NCBI GenBank assembly: GCA_937124965.1 | Contig: CAKZLB010000017.1 | Coordinates: forward strand, 62,001 to 126,000 | Length of the DNA: 64,000 nucleotides | Direction: 5' to 3' | Source of the DNA: an uncultured Bacteroidota bacterium | GTDB lineage: Bacteria > Bacteroidota > Bacteroidia > NS11-12g > UBA9320 | Part shown: positions 8,997 through 18,093 of the stretch, piece after piece | How the letters are laid out: every line of letters begins with the position of its first letter | Position numbering within the stretch: the stretch's first letter is position 1 | Notes under the pieces: model-generated | The model's input: only the letters and a program-made list of their open reading frames with translations | Told to the model about the DNA's origin: nothing | Database searches by the model: none | Made by a program: the position numbers and the translations under genes

Positions 8997-9275
8997 TTAT
9001 AAAATGTCGTGATATTCTTTCGTTTTGTTAATTACACTTTTTGCAAACGGACAAAGTGGAAGGATTTTGATGTTTTCAGCTCGAGCAAAATCAACCGCTT
9101 TGGCGACCAATTGTTTGCCTGCGCCGGTGCCTCGTAATTCGTCGTGTACATCGGTATGGTCTATAATTATACGCCTGTCTCCAGCCCATACATAGGTCAT
9201 TTCCGCCAGTAGTTTCCCTTCTTTTTCAATGTAAAATTGTCCTTTTGTGACGTCTTCTTTGTGTAATACGTTCAT
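8997..9275 (-). CDS. GNAT-fold N-acetyltransferase of the short COG2388 type
   Basis: I place the start at 9275, giving 92 residues, because the ATG there overlaps the OsmC stop as TAATG, a normal coupling arrangement, and because this short family has about 90-100 residues. A longer ORF to 9332 adds a Lys/Asn-rich tail that lies wholly inside osmC. The acetyl-CoA loop HDELRGTGAGKQL (R/Q-x-x-G-x-G/A type) and the C-terminal CPFAKSVI match the family. Its substrate is unknown. Confidence 0.8.
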   Translation of the reverse strand: MNVLHKEDVTKGQFYIEKEGKLLAEMTYVWAGDRRIIIDHTDVHDELRGTGAGKQLVAKAVDFARAENIKILPLCPFAKSVINKTKEYHDIL

Positions 9276-9685
9276 TAGTTGATTGATGTTTTTACCGCGA
9301 TTGATTTTGTTAGGAGTTTTGATATTGGACATTTAGAGGCGATAAGTTCTAGTCTGCTTTTCTGTTCCTCTGAAATGTCATGACCAACATGGAAATCTCG
9401 AATTATCGTTGTGTTGAATCCGTTTTCAGTTTCTTGAAATAAATTCATTGAGACTTTAATATCTGTGATATTCCATTTTTTTCGAGCGATGTACATGCGC
9501 AATGTTGACAAGGTGCATGATGCTAAAGACGCCAATAAAAGTGTAAACGGGTCGGGAGCGGTGTCTTTTCCTCCAACATGAACTGGTTCATCTGCGTATA
9601 TTTTACCGTTCCGCCACTGTATTTCAACCCGATACGCCTCGGATAAGTTTGAAGCTGTGATTGGTTGTTCAAATTTGTACTGCAT
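9275..9685 (-). CDS. OsmC-family peroxiredoxin-like protein
   Basis: The 136-residue product carries the two redox cysteines of the OsmC/Ohr family, Cys57 in LASCTLSTLRMY and Cys119 in ASKCPISKLL, with the usual spacing of about 60 residues. These proteins reduce organic hydroperoxides in the cytoplasm. Sequence style is closer to the YhfA/OsmC branch than to Ohr. The stop codon overlaps the start of the GNAT gene by one base. Confidence 0.85.
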   Translation of the reverse strand: MQYKFEQPITASNLSEAYRVEIQWRNGKIYADEPVHVGGKDTAPDPFTLLLASLASCTLSTLRMYIARKKWNITDIKVSMNLFQETENGFNTTIIRDFHVGHDISEEQKSRLELIASKCPISKLLTKSIAVKTSIN

Positions 9686-9732
9686 ATGTGAAGTGTTTTT
9701 ACGAAAGGTTTAAAGTGAAAATATACGTACAA

Positions 9733-10788
9733 TTACTCAAACGAATCCCACCAAGGAGTACAAAGCGAATCAACTGTAAAAAGTTCACCAAGATTGGGAG
9801 TGCAAGAATTCAAGTTCAACTTGTTTGCTTCTGCTACGAAGCGATTTGCCGGTTCTTTCCATGAATGTTGTGCGAGAGCAAAACCACACCAATGAACGGG
9901 CATTGATGTTTTTACTCCAGCATCTAAAGCCGCCTGAACTGCTTCTTCAGGATACATGTGAATTTGATGCCAGTTTTCATTGTATTGCCCACACTCGATA
10001 AATCCAAAGTCGAAGGGTCCATATTTTTTACCAATGGTTTTAAAATGATCTCCATATCCGCCATCGCCACTCCAATATATGTTGGCGTTGTGGGATTTCA
10101 TTACCCAACCTCCCCATAGTGATTTTGCTCGATCTGTTAGTCCGCGACCAGAAAAGTGTCGTGAAGGGGTAAACGTGAAATCGATTCCTTCAAACGTATC
10201 TTCGTCGTACCAGTCAAATTCTCGCACAGCAGAATCATCAATTCCCCAAGCGGTTAAATGACGCTTTACACCTATAGCAACATACCATTTTTTCGTTTTA
10301 GACTTTAGATTTTCGATACTCTGTAAATCTAAATGGTCGTAATGATCGTGAGTCATTAATGCTAAATCAATGTCTGGAAATTCATCGATCAGTTGAAGCG
10401 TGTTTTCTGCAAATCGCTTTGTCGCAAAAGGAGCAATAGGAGAGGCGTTTGGACCAAGCATTGGATCCATTAGTATTGTTTTACCATTCCACCGCATTAA
10501 TAAAACCGAGTGGCCATACCAAATAAATTTAGGTTTGTCTGAGGGAGCTAGAAATGTTTTGCGATCAAATGACTTTATCGGCAATGGACTTATAGGTTCG
10601 CGACCTTCTTTCTCAAAAAACTGTTTGTAAAGAAGCTTTGGCATTGAATGGATTGAGAACTCCATTTTTGTTTCTTCCAGATTAACAAATTTGTCCTTTT
10701 TCCAATTGGGTGAAACTGAATATTCGATCTGAAGTTCAGGATTTACTTTTCCTCCAAACTGTTTTAAAAAAGCCTTCGTTTTTTTCAT
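9733..10788 (-). CDS. MBL-fold metallohydrolase, NAPE-PLD/UlaG-like
   Basis: This 351-residue protein has the metal site THDHYDHLD (residues 146-154, HxHxDH), followed by SRHFSGR, WSGDGGYG and PVHWCGF, which supply the remaining metal ligands of the metallo-beta-lactamase fold. The layout, with an extra N-terminal segment before WYGHS, is that of the NAPE-phospholipase D-like branch (COG2220). No signal peptide. Bacterial members are mostly uncharacterised, so a phospholipase role is only possible. Confidence 0.8.
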   Translation of the reverse strand: MKKTKAFLKQFGGKVNPELQIEYSVSPNWKKDKFVNLEETKMEFSIHSMPKLLYKQFFEKEGREPISPLPIKSFDRKTFLAPSDKPKFIWYGHSVLLMRWNGKTILMDPMLGPNASPIAPFATKRFAENTLQLIDEFPDIDLALMTHDHYDHLDLQSIENLKSKTKKWYVAIGVKRHLTAWGIDDSAVREFDWYDEDTFEGIDFTFTPSRHFSGRGLTDRAKSLWGGWVMKSHNANIYWSGDGGYGDHFKTIGKKYGPFDFGFIECGQYNENWHQIHMYPEEAVQAALDAGVKTSMPVHWCGFALAQHSWKEPANRFVAEANKLNLNSCTPNLGELFTVDSLCTPWWDSFE

Positions 10789-10862
10789 TTTATTTTTATC
10801 ACTAAGAAAAACAGGAAAAGAGTGTAAGATGTTCTGTGTGAATTAGATTGCTTGTTTTGGAA

Positions 10863-11309
10863 TCAATCAAAATTATCTAGATCGACATACTCTTTTGATA
10901 GCGCTAAATACCAAATGTAACCCCAGATGCCTCCGACGATACCGTAAATCGCTAACGTATTTAGGTACGTATCTGACCAGAAACAAGTAATGAGTCCTAT
11001 CGCTATAAATGTTACCATTGAAATAGGAGTTGCCAATTTAAACTTCGATGTAACTTCGGACTCAGTGATCGCCTTTTTTCTATTGAAGAGAAGCCGGGAG
11101 AAAAATTTAAACAAAAAGCCAATCTGAATAAACCGAATCGTTGCGAACAATGCAATTGCAGGAAGAATAAAATGAATTATTGAAGGGATTGCAGCATTAA
11201 TATCTGTGAGCTTGGAAAACAAAAGCATATTTATAAATCCACTGGATAGCCATATGCCGCCAAAGATTAGAAATTTTTCGAATTCACTCCGTTTTTTTTG
11301 AGTTGTCAT
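10863..11309 (-). CDS. Four-helix membrane protein of unknown function
   Basis: The product has 148 residues with four hydrophobic segments (about 13-30, 41-62, 95-110, 116-135) and a basic loop RLLFNRKKAITESEV between the second and third. No motif allows a family call. It starts 15 bases after the marC-like gene ends and probably belongs to the same transcript. Confidence 0.55.
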   Translation of the reverse strand: MTTQKKRSEFEKFLIFGGIWLSSGFINMLLFSKLTDINAAIPSIIHFILPAIALFATIRFIQIGFLFKFFSRLLFNRKKAITESEVTSKFKLATPISMVTFIAIGLITCFWSDTYLNTLAIYGIVGGIWGYIWYLALSKEYVDLDNFD

Positions 11310-11324
11310 CTTATTGTTTGCTTA

Positions 11325-11933
11325 TTAATGCGTGAAAAAGTCTTTTAATCCGCTCAGTATACTTTGGACCGCATAAGCAGCTAAAATTAAACCCATTACT
11401 TTACTAATTACGGCAATTCCATAATCACCTATTCTTTTTTGAACAATGTTTGCGCCAAGTAAAATAAGCATAGTGAGCATCGTGACTATAAAGACTAAGC
11501 CAGTCGTTATGGCTTGTTGTTGAATGGTGTAGATATGATTGTCCGTAAGCAGAACTACAGCCATAATCGCCCCAGGGGAAGCAATAGATGGAATTGCTAC
11601 AGGGAAAATAGTAACGTGTTTGTAGTCTGTGATTTTCTTTTTTTCACTTTCCGGTTTCCCCTCTCCGAAAATCATTGTTAGTGCAAACAAGAATAGAATT
11701 ACACCTCCAGAAATTTGGAACGCATCCAGTGAAACCTGCATTCCTTCCAGAATGATTTGTCCAACTAAAATGAAAAATAGAAGTATCAAAAATGCAATAA
11801 AGGAAGCTCGAATGGCTACTTTCTTTTTATGTCTTTTGTCTAATGATTTTGTTGCTTCTAAATAAACAGGAACAGATCCAAGTGGATCAAGAACCGCGAT
11901 CAGAAATAGTATAGTGGTTATGATTTCTTTCAC
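11325..11933 (-). CDS. MarC-family membrane protein
   Basis: The protein has 202 residues and six transmembrane helices, the normal size of MarC/UPF0056 proteins. The conserved segments FLIAVLDPLGSVPVYL near the start and FPVAIPSIASPGAIMAVVLL in the middle are both readable. The family was once linked to multiple antibiotic resistance, but that role was not upheld; transport function is unproven. Confidence 0.85.
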   Translation of the reverse strand: MKEIITTILFLIAVLDPLGSVPVYLEATKSLDKRHKKKVAIRASFIAFLILLFFILVGQIILEGMQVSLDAFQISGGVILFLFALTMIFGEGKPESEKKKITDYKHVTIFPVAIPSIASPGAIMAVVLLTDNHIYTIQQQAITTGLVFIVTMLTMLILLGANIVQKRIGDYGIAVISKVMGLILAAYAVQSILSGLKDFFTH

Positions 11934-11957
11934 TTTGACAATGTTAATGAATCTGTT

Positions 11958-12575
11958 CTACAACAAATCTATTTCATTTTGAATATTAATACGTGCTTGA
12001 TTTTCGTGCGTTTCTTGATATTCTTTTGTATGAAACAAAAATGGCAGTTCCAGCATTTTTGTTAGTACTTTTTTACGCCCACGATTGTACAAAATACGTG
12101 GGTAGATGTTGAATTCCTTTCGAACATTATCAGAGTATTTTTGGTACGTTTCAGTGTCTGACCCAAGGATGGACATGTCTATGTCTAAGAACAAGTTCGT
12201 GTCGTTAACTAACGATTTTTGATGATTTTTGGTAGCAATAATTTGATGGATACATTTATCAATCATAGTCTGATTTACGCCAATTTTCAACAAGTGTGTT
12301 TCAGCTAATTCTGCACTTTTTTCTTCATTGTTTCTTTTGCGCACATTGTAAATTGCATCATGGTAAAAAATCGAAAAACAGAAAGTATCATAGTCCTTGA
12401 TTTTCGTTTTCACTGTCTCCGCATGGTTTACTAAATCTTCAATGTGTGCGAACGTATGATAGTGCCGATGTGGTTCTGCATATAAAGTGCATAAGATGTT
12501 CCAGCAGTCAGTGACTGTGTTTGGGTCATTACAATAGTTGGTGCAAACACCGAAGTAGATTGATTTTAAATCCAC
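11958..12575 (-). CDS. HD-domain metal-dependent phosphohydrolase (COG4339 type)
   Basis: The start is GTG at 12575, which overlaps the stop of the serine hydrolase gene as TAGTG; this supports translational coupling. The 205-residue protein has the HD-type metal ligands in YHTFAHI (about residue 39) and FYHDAIYN (about residue 68), then a conserved EEKSA and DIDMSILG. This matches a group of predicted HD phosphohydrolases with unknown substrate. Confidence 0.8.
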   Translation of the reverse strand: MDLKSIYFGVCTNYCNDPNTVTDCWNILCTLYAEPHRHYHTFAHIEDLVNHAETVKTKIKDYDTFCFSIFYHDAIYNVRKRNNEEKSAELAETHLLKIGVNQTMIDKCIHQIIATKNHQKSLVNDTNLFLDIDMSILGSDTETYQKYSDNVRKEFNIYPRILYNRGRKKVLTKMLELPFLFHTKEYQETHENQARINIQNEIDLL

Positions 12576-14134
12576 TACTTTACTCGCTTCAACTCCAAGT
12601 CATGAAAGTCAAAACTAAAGTCAATATTTGGAGAAATTCCCTTCATTTCGATGCGTTGCGCTTTTCCGTTTTCATCCAATGAAAAAATTGCAAACGCGTC
12701 GCAATCCATATCTCGGTACGACCATTTAATAGCAAACGTATTAGCCTTATAATACGACATTTTACCCGTTAGTTTAGGACTTCGCTTTGCTGTAAACCAC
12801 AACTCACCATTTCTGTTTTCAATTAAAACATCACCAAACCAATCATCGTTGTAGGTTCCAACATAATCTTCAGTAACCAAGTGCTTTGACTTTGCTTTGG
12901 CAACCGTTTCCCAAACAGCATTTACCACAGAATCAGCATACCCATCGCTCGATTCCAAATAGTTTTTCATTGTCATCACCCAGTCTCTGCCATCAACTCC
13001 GATTAAAGCATCTTCAATTTCTCGAGTAACAGAAATAAAGCTATATCCACCAGGAGAGGCATTAGTTAAAACTATAACCGCTGAATTCAATTCAGGAATC
13101 ATGAGAACTTGAGAAAGCATACCTGGCATTCCACCTGTATGAGACACCGTTGTGTATCCGTTTTTGTCGGATAACTTCCACCCTAAGCCATACGCGGTGT
13201 AATGAGTTTTGTATGGGCCAGGAGGAGTAGCGTCGAAGGAAATATTTGTATGTGCTTTCCACATTTCATCGTGGTTCGTTGTTGAAATAAACTGCTTGCC
13301 ACCAGCGAATTTACCATCTTGTAAATGCATCAGAACCCATTTGCTTAAATCCGCTACACTAGAATAAACACCTCCTGCGGCACCAATCGCCCGATTTTCG
13401 TCATACGCCTCTATCTGAATAACTTCCCCATTTTCTACTTTATGAGCTTCCGCAATGTTCGACTTGTTTGTTAAGTTGTGGTAAATCGCTGCAGAGTTTT
13501 TCATATCCAACGGTTTCATGATATGATTTTGTATGTAGTCTGCCCATGATTCGCCACTTATTCTGTGAACGATTTCACCAGCAACCATGTATAATAAATT
13601 GTCGTAATCATATTTCGTTCTGAATGCAGAAGTAGGTGTTTGATATTGAAAACTTTTAACGATGTCATCAATGGTATAATCTCCGCCTGATGGAATAAAC
13701 ATCAAATCTCCGGCGCCCAAACCTAAGCCACTTCGGTGCGTTAGCAAATCTTGAATATTGAAATTTTCAGTCACATAAGGGTCGTACATTTTAAACTCGG
13801 GAATATAATCCACCACTTTATCGGTCCACTTGAGTTTACCTTGATCAATCAGCAGTCCAAGAGCCATAGACGTAAATGCCTTTGTGTTAGATGCGATGGA
13901 GAACAATGTGTTTTCATCTACATTTTTCTTTGTTTCGACAGACGCCAAACCGTAGCCTTTTGAATGGACGATTTTACCGTCCTGTATTACGGCAACAGCA
14001 ACACCAGCTTGAGGAATCATCTTCATTGATTTTTCAACAATAGAATCTATAAAAGAAGGAGATAGATTTTGTGAGAAGCTATTGCAAGCACAAAGAATTA
14101 GTAAGGAAACACCAAGGGTTTTTAAGGAAGTCAT
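12575..14134 (-). CDS. Secreted serine hydrolase, class C beta-lactamase fold
   Basis: This 519-residue protein has a signal peptide, possibly a lipoprotein signal at Cys16 or 18 (LILCACNSF). Catalytic SxxK is SNTK (82-85), the YxN motif is YDN (177-179) and the third motif is HTGGMPG. A C-terminal lipocalin-like domain of about 100 residues follows, as in DUF3471-bearing relatives. Such proteins range from esterases to D-amino peptidases; beta-lactamase activity should not be assumed. It is the first gene of a pair with the HD protein. Confidence 0.85.
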   Translation of the reverse strand: MTSLKTLGVSLLILCACNSFSQNLSPSFIDSIVEKSMKMIPQAGVAVAVIQDGKIVHSKGYGLASVETKKNVDENTLFSIASNTKAFTSMALGLLIDQGKLKWTDKVVDYIPEFKMYDPYVTENFNIQDLLTHRSGLGLGAGDLMFIPSGGDYTIDDIVKSFQYQTPTSAFRTKYDYDNLLYMVAGEIVHRISGESWADYIQNHIMKPLDMKNSAAIYHNLTNKSNIAEAHKVENGEVIQIEAYDENRAIGAAGGVYSSVADLSKWVLMHLQDGKFAGGKQFISTTNHDEMWKAHTNISFDATPPGPYKTHYTAYGLGWKLSDKNGYTTVSHTGGMPGMLSQVLMIPELNSAVIVLTNASPGGYSFISVTREIEDALIGVDGRDWVMTMKNYLESSDGYADSVVNAVWETVAKAKSKHLVTEDYVGTYNDDWFGDVLIENRNGELWFTAKRSPKLTGKMSYYKANTFAIKWSYRDMDCDAFAIFSLDENGKAQRIEMKGISPNIDFSFDFHDLELKRVK

Positions 14135-14231
14135 ATTTTAAACTGTTCGTTGAGCGAATTTAGTATTCTTTTAGTTTAGAGTTGGTTTGGTGATGGATGA
14201 ATAGTACTTTCAAATACATCCATGTTAAATG

Positions 14232-14261
14232 TTTGAGCAACTATACACGAATATTAGTTTG
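14232..14261 (+). promoter_or_regulatory. Candidate Bacteroidota promoter for the 14307 gene
   Basis: TTTG at 14232-14235 (-33 type) and TTAGTTTG at 14254-14261 (one mismatch to the TAnnTTTG -7 box) are 18 bases apart, within the range known for the Bacteroidota primary sigma factor. They lie 46 bases before the ATG. Confidence 0.4.
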
Positions 14262-14306
14262 ACAACGTTTTATCTTTACCATCATTAAATTAACCGAAAA
14301 GAAACT

Positions 14307-15014
14307 ATGAGATTTAGAAAGACTTTATTTTTAGGTATCGCAATCATTTCTATACTCACTTTTACATCGTTTGGTAAAACACTCATCCGTGACAATCATT
14401 CTTCTCAAAATGCCATGAAAGACGGCTTGATGACGATATACATGGATAGTGGAAACCAATTTAATGAGGTCTCTAACGAAAGTAACGGGGAATCGTTTTC
14501 TGTTGGATATATTAGTTCAACGATTGAGTCCATTAACCTAAATGATGTTGAGTTGAATACGTCTAATTCTTTTTATTTACAAACATCTAAACATGCTAAC
14601 AGTGTTTCGAAAGACATTTATGGTCAGGACGTTAAGATTAAAATTAATCAACAGTTACTGAAAACAACGTTTCACTGTCCGAATAGAATCAACGTGTCTT
14701 ATAATCAAAAAAAGTATCCACTAACGCTTGAAGAAGGAATGACGTTTTATTGGACTCCTGATAAGACATCGGATAATGTTATGGTAAGATTTGTTTTTAA
14801 TGACGTTGTCGGAAAAACTATTCAGAAACAATTGATTATAAAGGACAATGGTCATTTTACTGTACCTAAAAATTGGTTAGAGGAACTTCCGGAGAACTGT
14901 TATGTGCTGTTTACCATTCAGCGCACATACGAGAAAATAATCAAAACTGAACATGCGAGAAAAATTAAGGTTCGAAGCATGAGCACCGCAAGTAGCACAT
15001 TGAGAGTTCCTTAA
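14307..15014 (+). CDS. Exported protein of unknown function
   Basis: The protein has 235 residues with a clear Sec signal peptide (about 1-23, ending near TSFG) and no T9SS signal, so it is probably periplasmic or surface associated. The mature part is mostly beta strand, with basic residues and a Ser/Thr-rich end. I do not recognise a family. It is the only plus-strand gene between 0.2 and 22.3 kb and lies convergent with rarA, 27 bases apart. Confidence 0.6.
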   Translation: MRFRKTLFLGIAIISILTFTSFGKTLIRDNHSSQNAMKDGLMTIYMDSGNQFNEVSNESNGESFSVGYISSTIESINLNDVELNTSNSFYLQTSKHANSVSKDIYGQDVKIKINQQLLKTTFHCPNRINVSYNQKKYPLTLEEGMTFYWTPDKTSDNVMVRFVFNDVVGKTIQKQLIIKDNGHFTVPKNWLEELPENCYVLFTIQRTYEKIIKTEHARKIKVRSMSTASSTLRVP

Positions 15015-15041
15015 AACGGAGCATTAAATTGACTGAAACCA

Positions 15042-16325
15042 TCAATACCCATACTTCCCTTTCCAAAACGCTTGCATGCGCTTCCGTGTTTCATTTTCGC
15101 GAGGATTATTGGCAGGTTGATACAGAACTTTTCCTCGAATTTCTGCCGGCATAAATTCCATGTCTACAAAGCCACCATGATCATGAGCATATTTATAACC
15201 GACCCCATAATCTAGATCTTTCATCAACTTAGTTGGAGCGTTTCGTAATGCTAACGGCACTTCTAAGTTGCCTGTTTCACGAACCAGCTTCTGTGCTTTT
15301 CCTATTGCAGAGTAGGTAGCATTGCTCTTTGGCGAGGTTGCCAAGTATACCGCAACTTGCGATAAAATAATTCGACACTCTGGATAGCCTATGGCATGTA
15401 CCGCTTGATACCCATTTGTGGCCAAAACAAGCGCTGTAGGGTTTGCATTGCCAATATCTTCACTTGCTAAAATCACCATTCTTCGAGCAATAAACAATGG
15501 ATCTTCACCACCTTCAATCATTCGAGCGAGGTAATAAACTGCTGCATTCGGATCACTTCCGCGCATAGACTTAATGAAAGCAGATATGATGTCGTAATGC
15601 TGTTCTCCGGATTTGTCGTAAACCGGTCGTTTTTGCTGAACGGTCTTTTCAACGAGTTCGTTTGTTATGGTTATTTGTTTTGCTTCTGATTTACTTTGAA
15701 TAACTAATTCTAAGGTATTTAAAACACGTCGTGCATCTCCACCTGATAACACCATCAAGGCATCCAATTCCTTAAGAATAATCTTTTTCTGGTTCAGCTG
15801 GTTGTCTAGCGAAATTGCTCGTTCAATCACTTCACGTAGTTCAGGAACTTCTAAATTCTTTAAAACATAAACCTCACTTCTGCTCAGTAATGCAGCGTTG
15901 ACTTCAAACGATGGATTTTCTGTTGTGGCGCCAATAAGGGTAATTACACCTTGTTCTACAGCTCCCAACAAACTGTCTTGCTGTGATTTGTTGAATCGAT
16001 GAATTTCATCAATAAACAACACTGCATTTTGCGTACCCATAAATCGCGATTTATGGGCTTTTTCAATGACTTCGCGAACTTGCTTGACACCAGATTCTGT
16101 GGCACTTAAAACGAAAAAAGGTCTTTTTAACTCTTGAGAAATAATATGAGCCAGCGTCGTTTTTCCAACACCGGGTGGTCCCCAGAATATCATGGATGGA
16201 ATTGCTCCAGATTTTATCGCATTGTAAAGCGGCTTCCCTTTACCGATAATATGTTTTTGTCCGATATATTCGTCCAACGATTTGGGTCGGACACGTTCTG
16301 CCAATGGAGCACTAGATAACATCAC
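15042..16325 (-). CDS. rarA: Replication-associated recombination protein A (AAA+ ATPase)
   Basis: The product has 427 residues, typical for RarA/MgsA, which acts at stalled replication forks with SSB. Walker A is GPPGVGKTTLA (about 49-59), Walker B is AVLFIDEIHRF (about 101-111), sensor 1 lies in LIGATTENPSFE, and the C-terminal tetramerisation region contains MIEGGEDPLFIARRM and NANPTALVLA. The start may be either Met1 or Met2. No operon partner is evident. Confidence 0.95.
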   Translation of the reverse strand: MMLSSAPLAERVRPKSLDEYIGQKHIIGKGKPLYNAIKSGAIPSMIFWGPPGVGKTTLAHIISQELKRPFFVLSATESGVKQVREVIEKAHKSRFMGTQNAVLFIDEIHRFNKSQQDSLLGAVEQGVITLIGATTENPSFEVNAALLSRSEVYVLKNLEVPELREVIERAISLDNQLNQKKIILKELDALMVLSGGDARRVLNTLELVIQSKSEAKQITITNELVEKTVQQKRPVYDKSGEQHYDIISAFIKSMRGSDPNAAVYYLARMIEGGEDPLFIARRMVILASEDIGNANPTALVLATNGYQAVHAIGYPECRIILSQVAVYLATSPKSNATYSAIGKAQKLVRETGNLEVPLALRNAPTKLMKDLDYGVGYKYAHDHGGFVDMEFMPAEIRGKVLYQPANNPRENETRKRMQAFWKGKYGY

Positions 16326-16403
16326 CCAAAGATAAGAATGTTCGTATTACACTACTCCAAATTTCAAATGTTTCAGTAAATACCAGACATGTACCGCTAT
16401 AAA

Positions 16404-18092
16404 TTAGGCGGTTTTTGGAGTGAAGGTTTGTATAAGCTTCGAAACTACAAACACTAATACAGCTGCAATTAAGTTGTACCACAAGAAACCTACACTTATG
16501 TCGTAACCAATTGCTGAACTTATAACTTTGTCGAAAAAGTATAGAATTAAAACAACAATTTCAGCAACGATAGCTCCGATAAATACTGCACTACCACCAA
16601 TCTTTTTAGCATAAAAGGCAACTAAGAAAACTCCGAGCACAGTTCCGTAGAACAGAGATCCCAATATGTTTACTGCTTCAACCAAACTATCAAGAAACTG
16701 AGCCATCAAGGCAAACGCTATGGCAAACAATCCCCAACCCGCAGTCATCCATTTACTAATTCTTAAGGTGTTGCCCTGCGATTCTTTTGGGGTAAGGTTT
16801 TTATAGAAGTCGACTACAGTTGTTGTAGCTAACGAGTTTAATTCAGCAGCAGTAGAGGACATGGCAGCTGAGAAAATCACAGCCATTAACAATCCGACTA
16901 AACCAATCGGTAGAAAATCTAATACATACGTAATGAAAACAAAATCGCTTTCCTTTTCGACGGGAGCAGAGTAATCAGAGCGTTGAATAATCTCTTTGAT
17001 ATCGGTATCTATTTTTTCTTGTCGAGCGGCAAATTCCTTCTTTTGAGTATTGTAGGATTCAAAATCCGTCAGCATTAATGCTTTTTGCTCATCATGAAGA
17101 GTGGTTTTCTGATTACGCAAGCTTGAGAAATCGTCGGCATATTCAGACTCCATAACATGTTCCACAGCCAATTGATCAAAATGAACAGGCGGTTGATTAA
17201 CTTGATAAAAAACAAAAACCATGATGCCCAGAAACAAAATGAAAAACTGCATTGGAATTTTTAATATCGCATTGAAGTAAAGTCCAGTTCGGATTTGTTT
17301 AATAGATTTTCCAGAAATATATCGCTGTACTTGACTTTGATCGGTTCCAAAATAAGACAACATGAGAAATGTGCCCGCAATTAAGCCCGACCAAATATTA
17401 TACTTTTCATGCATATTGAAATTCCAGTCAATTGCTGTCAAGCGATTTCCAACATCGGCAACATCAAACATCTGTGACGTCGTTAGATGAGACGTAATTC
17501 CCTGATATAAAAAACCAAATGCAATGAAAAGGCCCAAAAAGATAACGGCCATTTGCTGCTTGTGTGTCTGAGTTACGGCATTGGTTCCACCGGATACTGT
17601 GTACAGAATGACAAGGATGCCAATCGTTAAAATGTTAATCTGCAATGGTAATCCCAACAGTTGACTCAATATAATGGAAGGTGCGTAAATGGTAATTCCA
17701 GCTGCCAAACCGCGTTGAATTAAAAACAACGAAGCGGTTAGAAGTCGTGTTTTTCCATCAAATCGTTTTTCTAAAAACTCATAGGCAGTATAAACTTTCA
17801 GTTTGTGGTACAAGGGCACAAAGCCAAAGGCAACAATCAGCATAGCTATTGGTAAGCCAAAGTAAAACTGTACGAATTCCAGACCTGAAGAATAGCCGAG
17901 TCCTGGCGTTGACAAAAAAGTGATAGCGCTTGCCTGAGTGGCCATTATCGACAAACCGATAGCCCACCACGGCGTATTTTTGTCCGAAGCTAAATACCCT
18001 TCTTCATTTTTAATTCCACGTGTTTTGTAAATACCATAAATGGTGATAAAAAGCAACGTACCAAACAGAACACACCAATCTATCCAATGCAT
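16404..18092 (-). CDS. Sodium:solute symporter (SSS family)
   Basis: The 562-residue protein has about 13-14 transmembrane helices and the SSS landmarks WWAIGLSIMATQASAITFLSTPG near the N-terminus and FGTDQSQVQRYISGKS in the middle. A long charged loop of about 75 residues (near 315-390, rich in Lys, Glu and Gln and predicted helical) interrupts the helices and is not part of the core fold. Substrate unknown. It starts 1 base after the DUF4340 gene stops, so the two are cotranscribed. Confidence 0.88.
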   Translation of the reverse strand: MHWIDWCVLFGTLLFITIYGIYKTRGIKNEEGYLASDKNTPWWAIGLSIMATQASAITFLSTPGLGYSSGLEFVQFYFGLPIAMLIVAFGFVPLYHKLKVYTAYEFLEKRFDGKTRLLTASLFLIQRGLAAGITIYAPSIILSQLLGLPLQINILTIGILVILYTVSGGTNAVTQTHKQQMAVIFLGLFIAFGFLYQGITSHLTTSQMFDVADVGNRLTAIDWNFNMHEKYNIWSGLIAGTFLMLSYFGTDQSQVQRYISGKSIKQIRTGLYFNAILKIPMQFFILFLGIMVFVFYQVNQPPVHFDQLAVEHVMESEYADDFSSLRNQKTTLHDEQKALMLTDFESYNTQKKEFAARQEKIDTDIKEIIQRSDYSAPVEKESDFVFITYVLDFLPIGLVGLLMAVIFSAAMSSTAAELNSLATTTVVDFYKNLTPKESQGNTLRISKWMTAGWGLFAIAFALMAQFLDSLVEAVNILGSLFYGTVLGVFLVAFYAKKIGGSAVFIGAIVAEIVVLILYFFDKVISSAIGYDISVGFLWYNLIAAVLVFVVSKLIQTFTPKTA

Positions 18093-18093
18093 A

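Noticed and set aside
9276-9332. 19-residue extension of the GNAT protein
   Set aside because: It lies wholly inside osmC; the TAATG overlap at 9275 is the better start.
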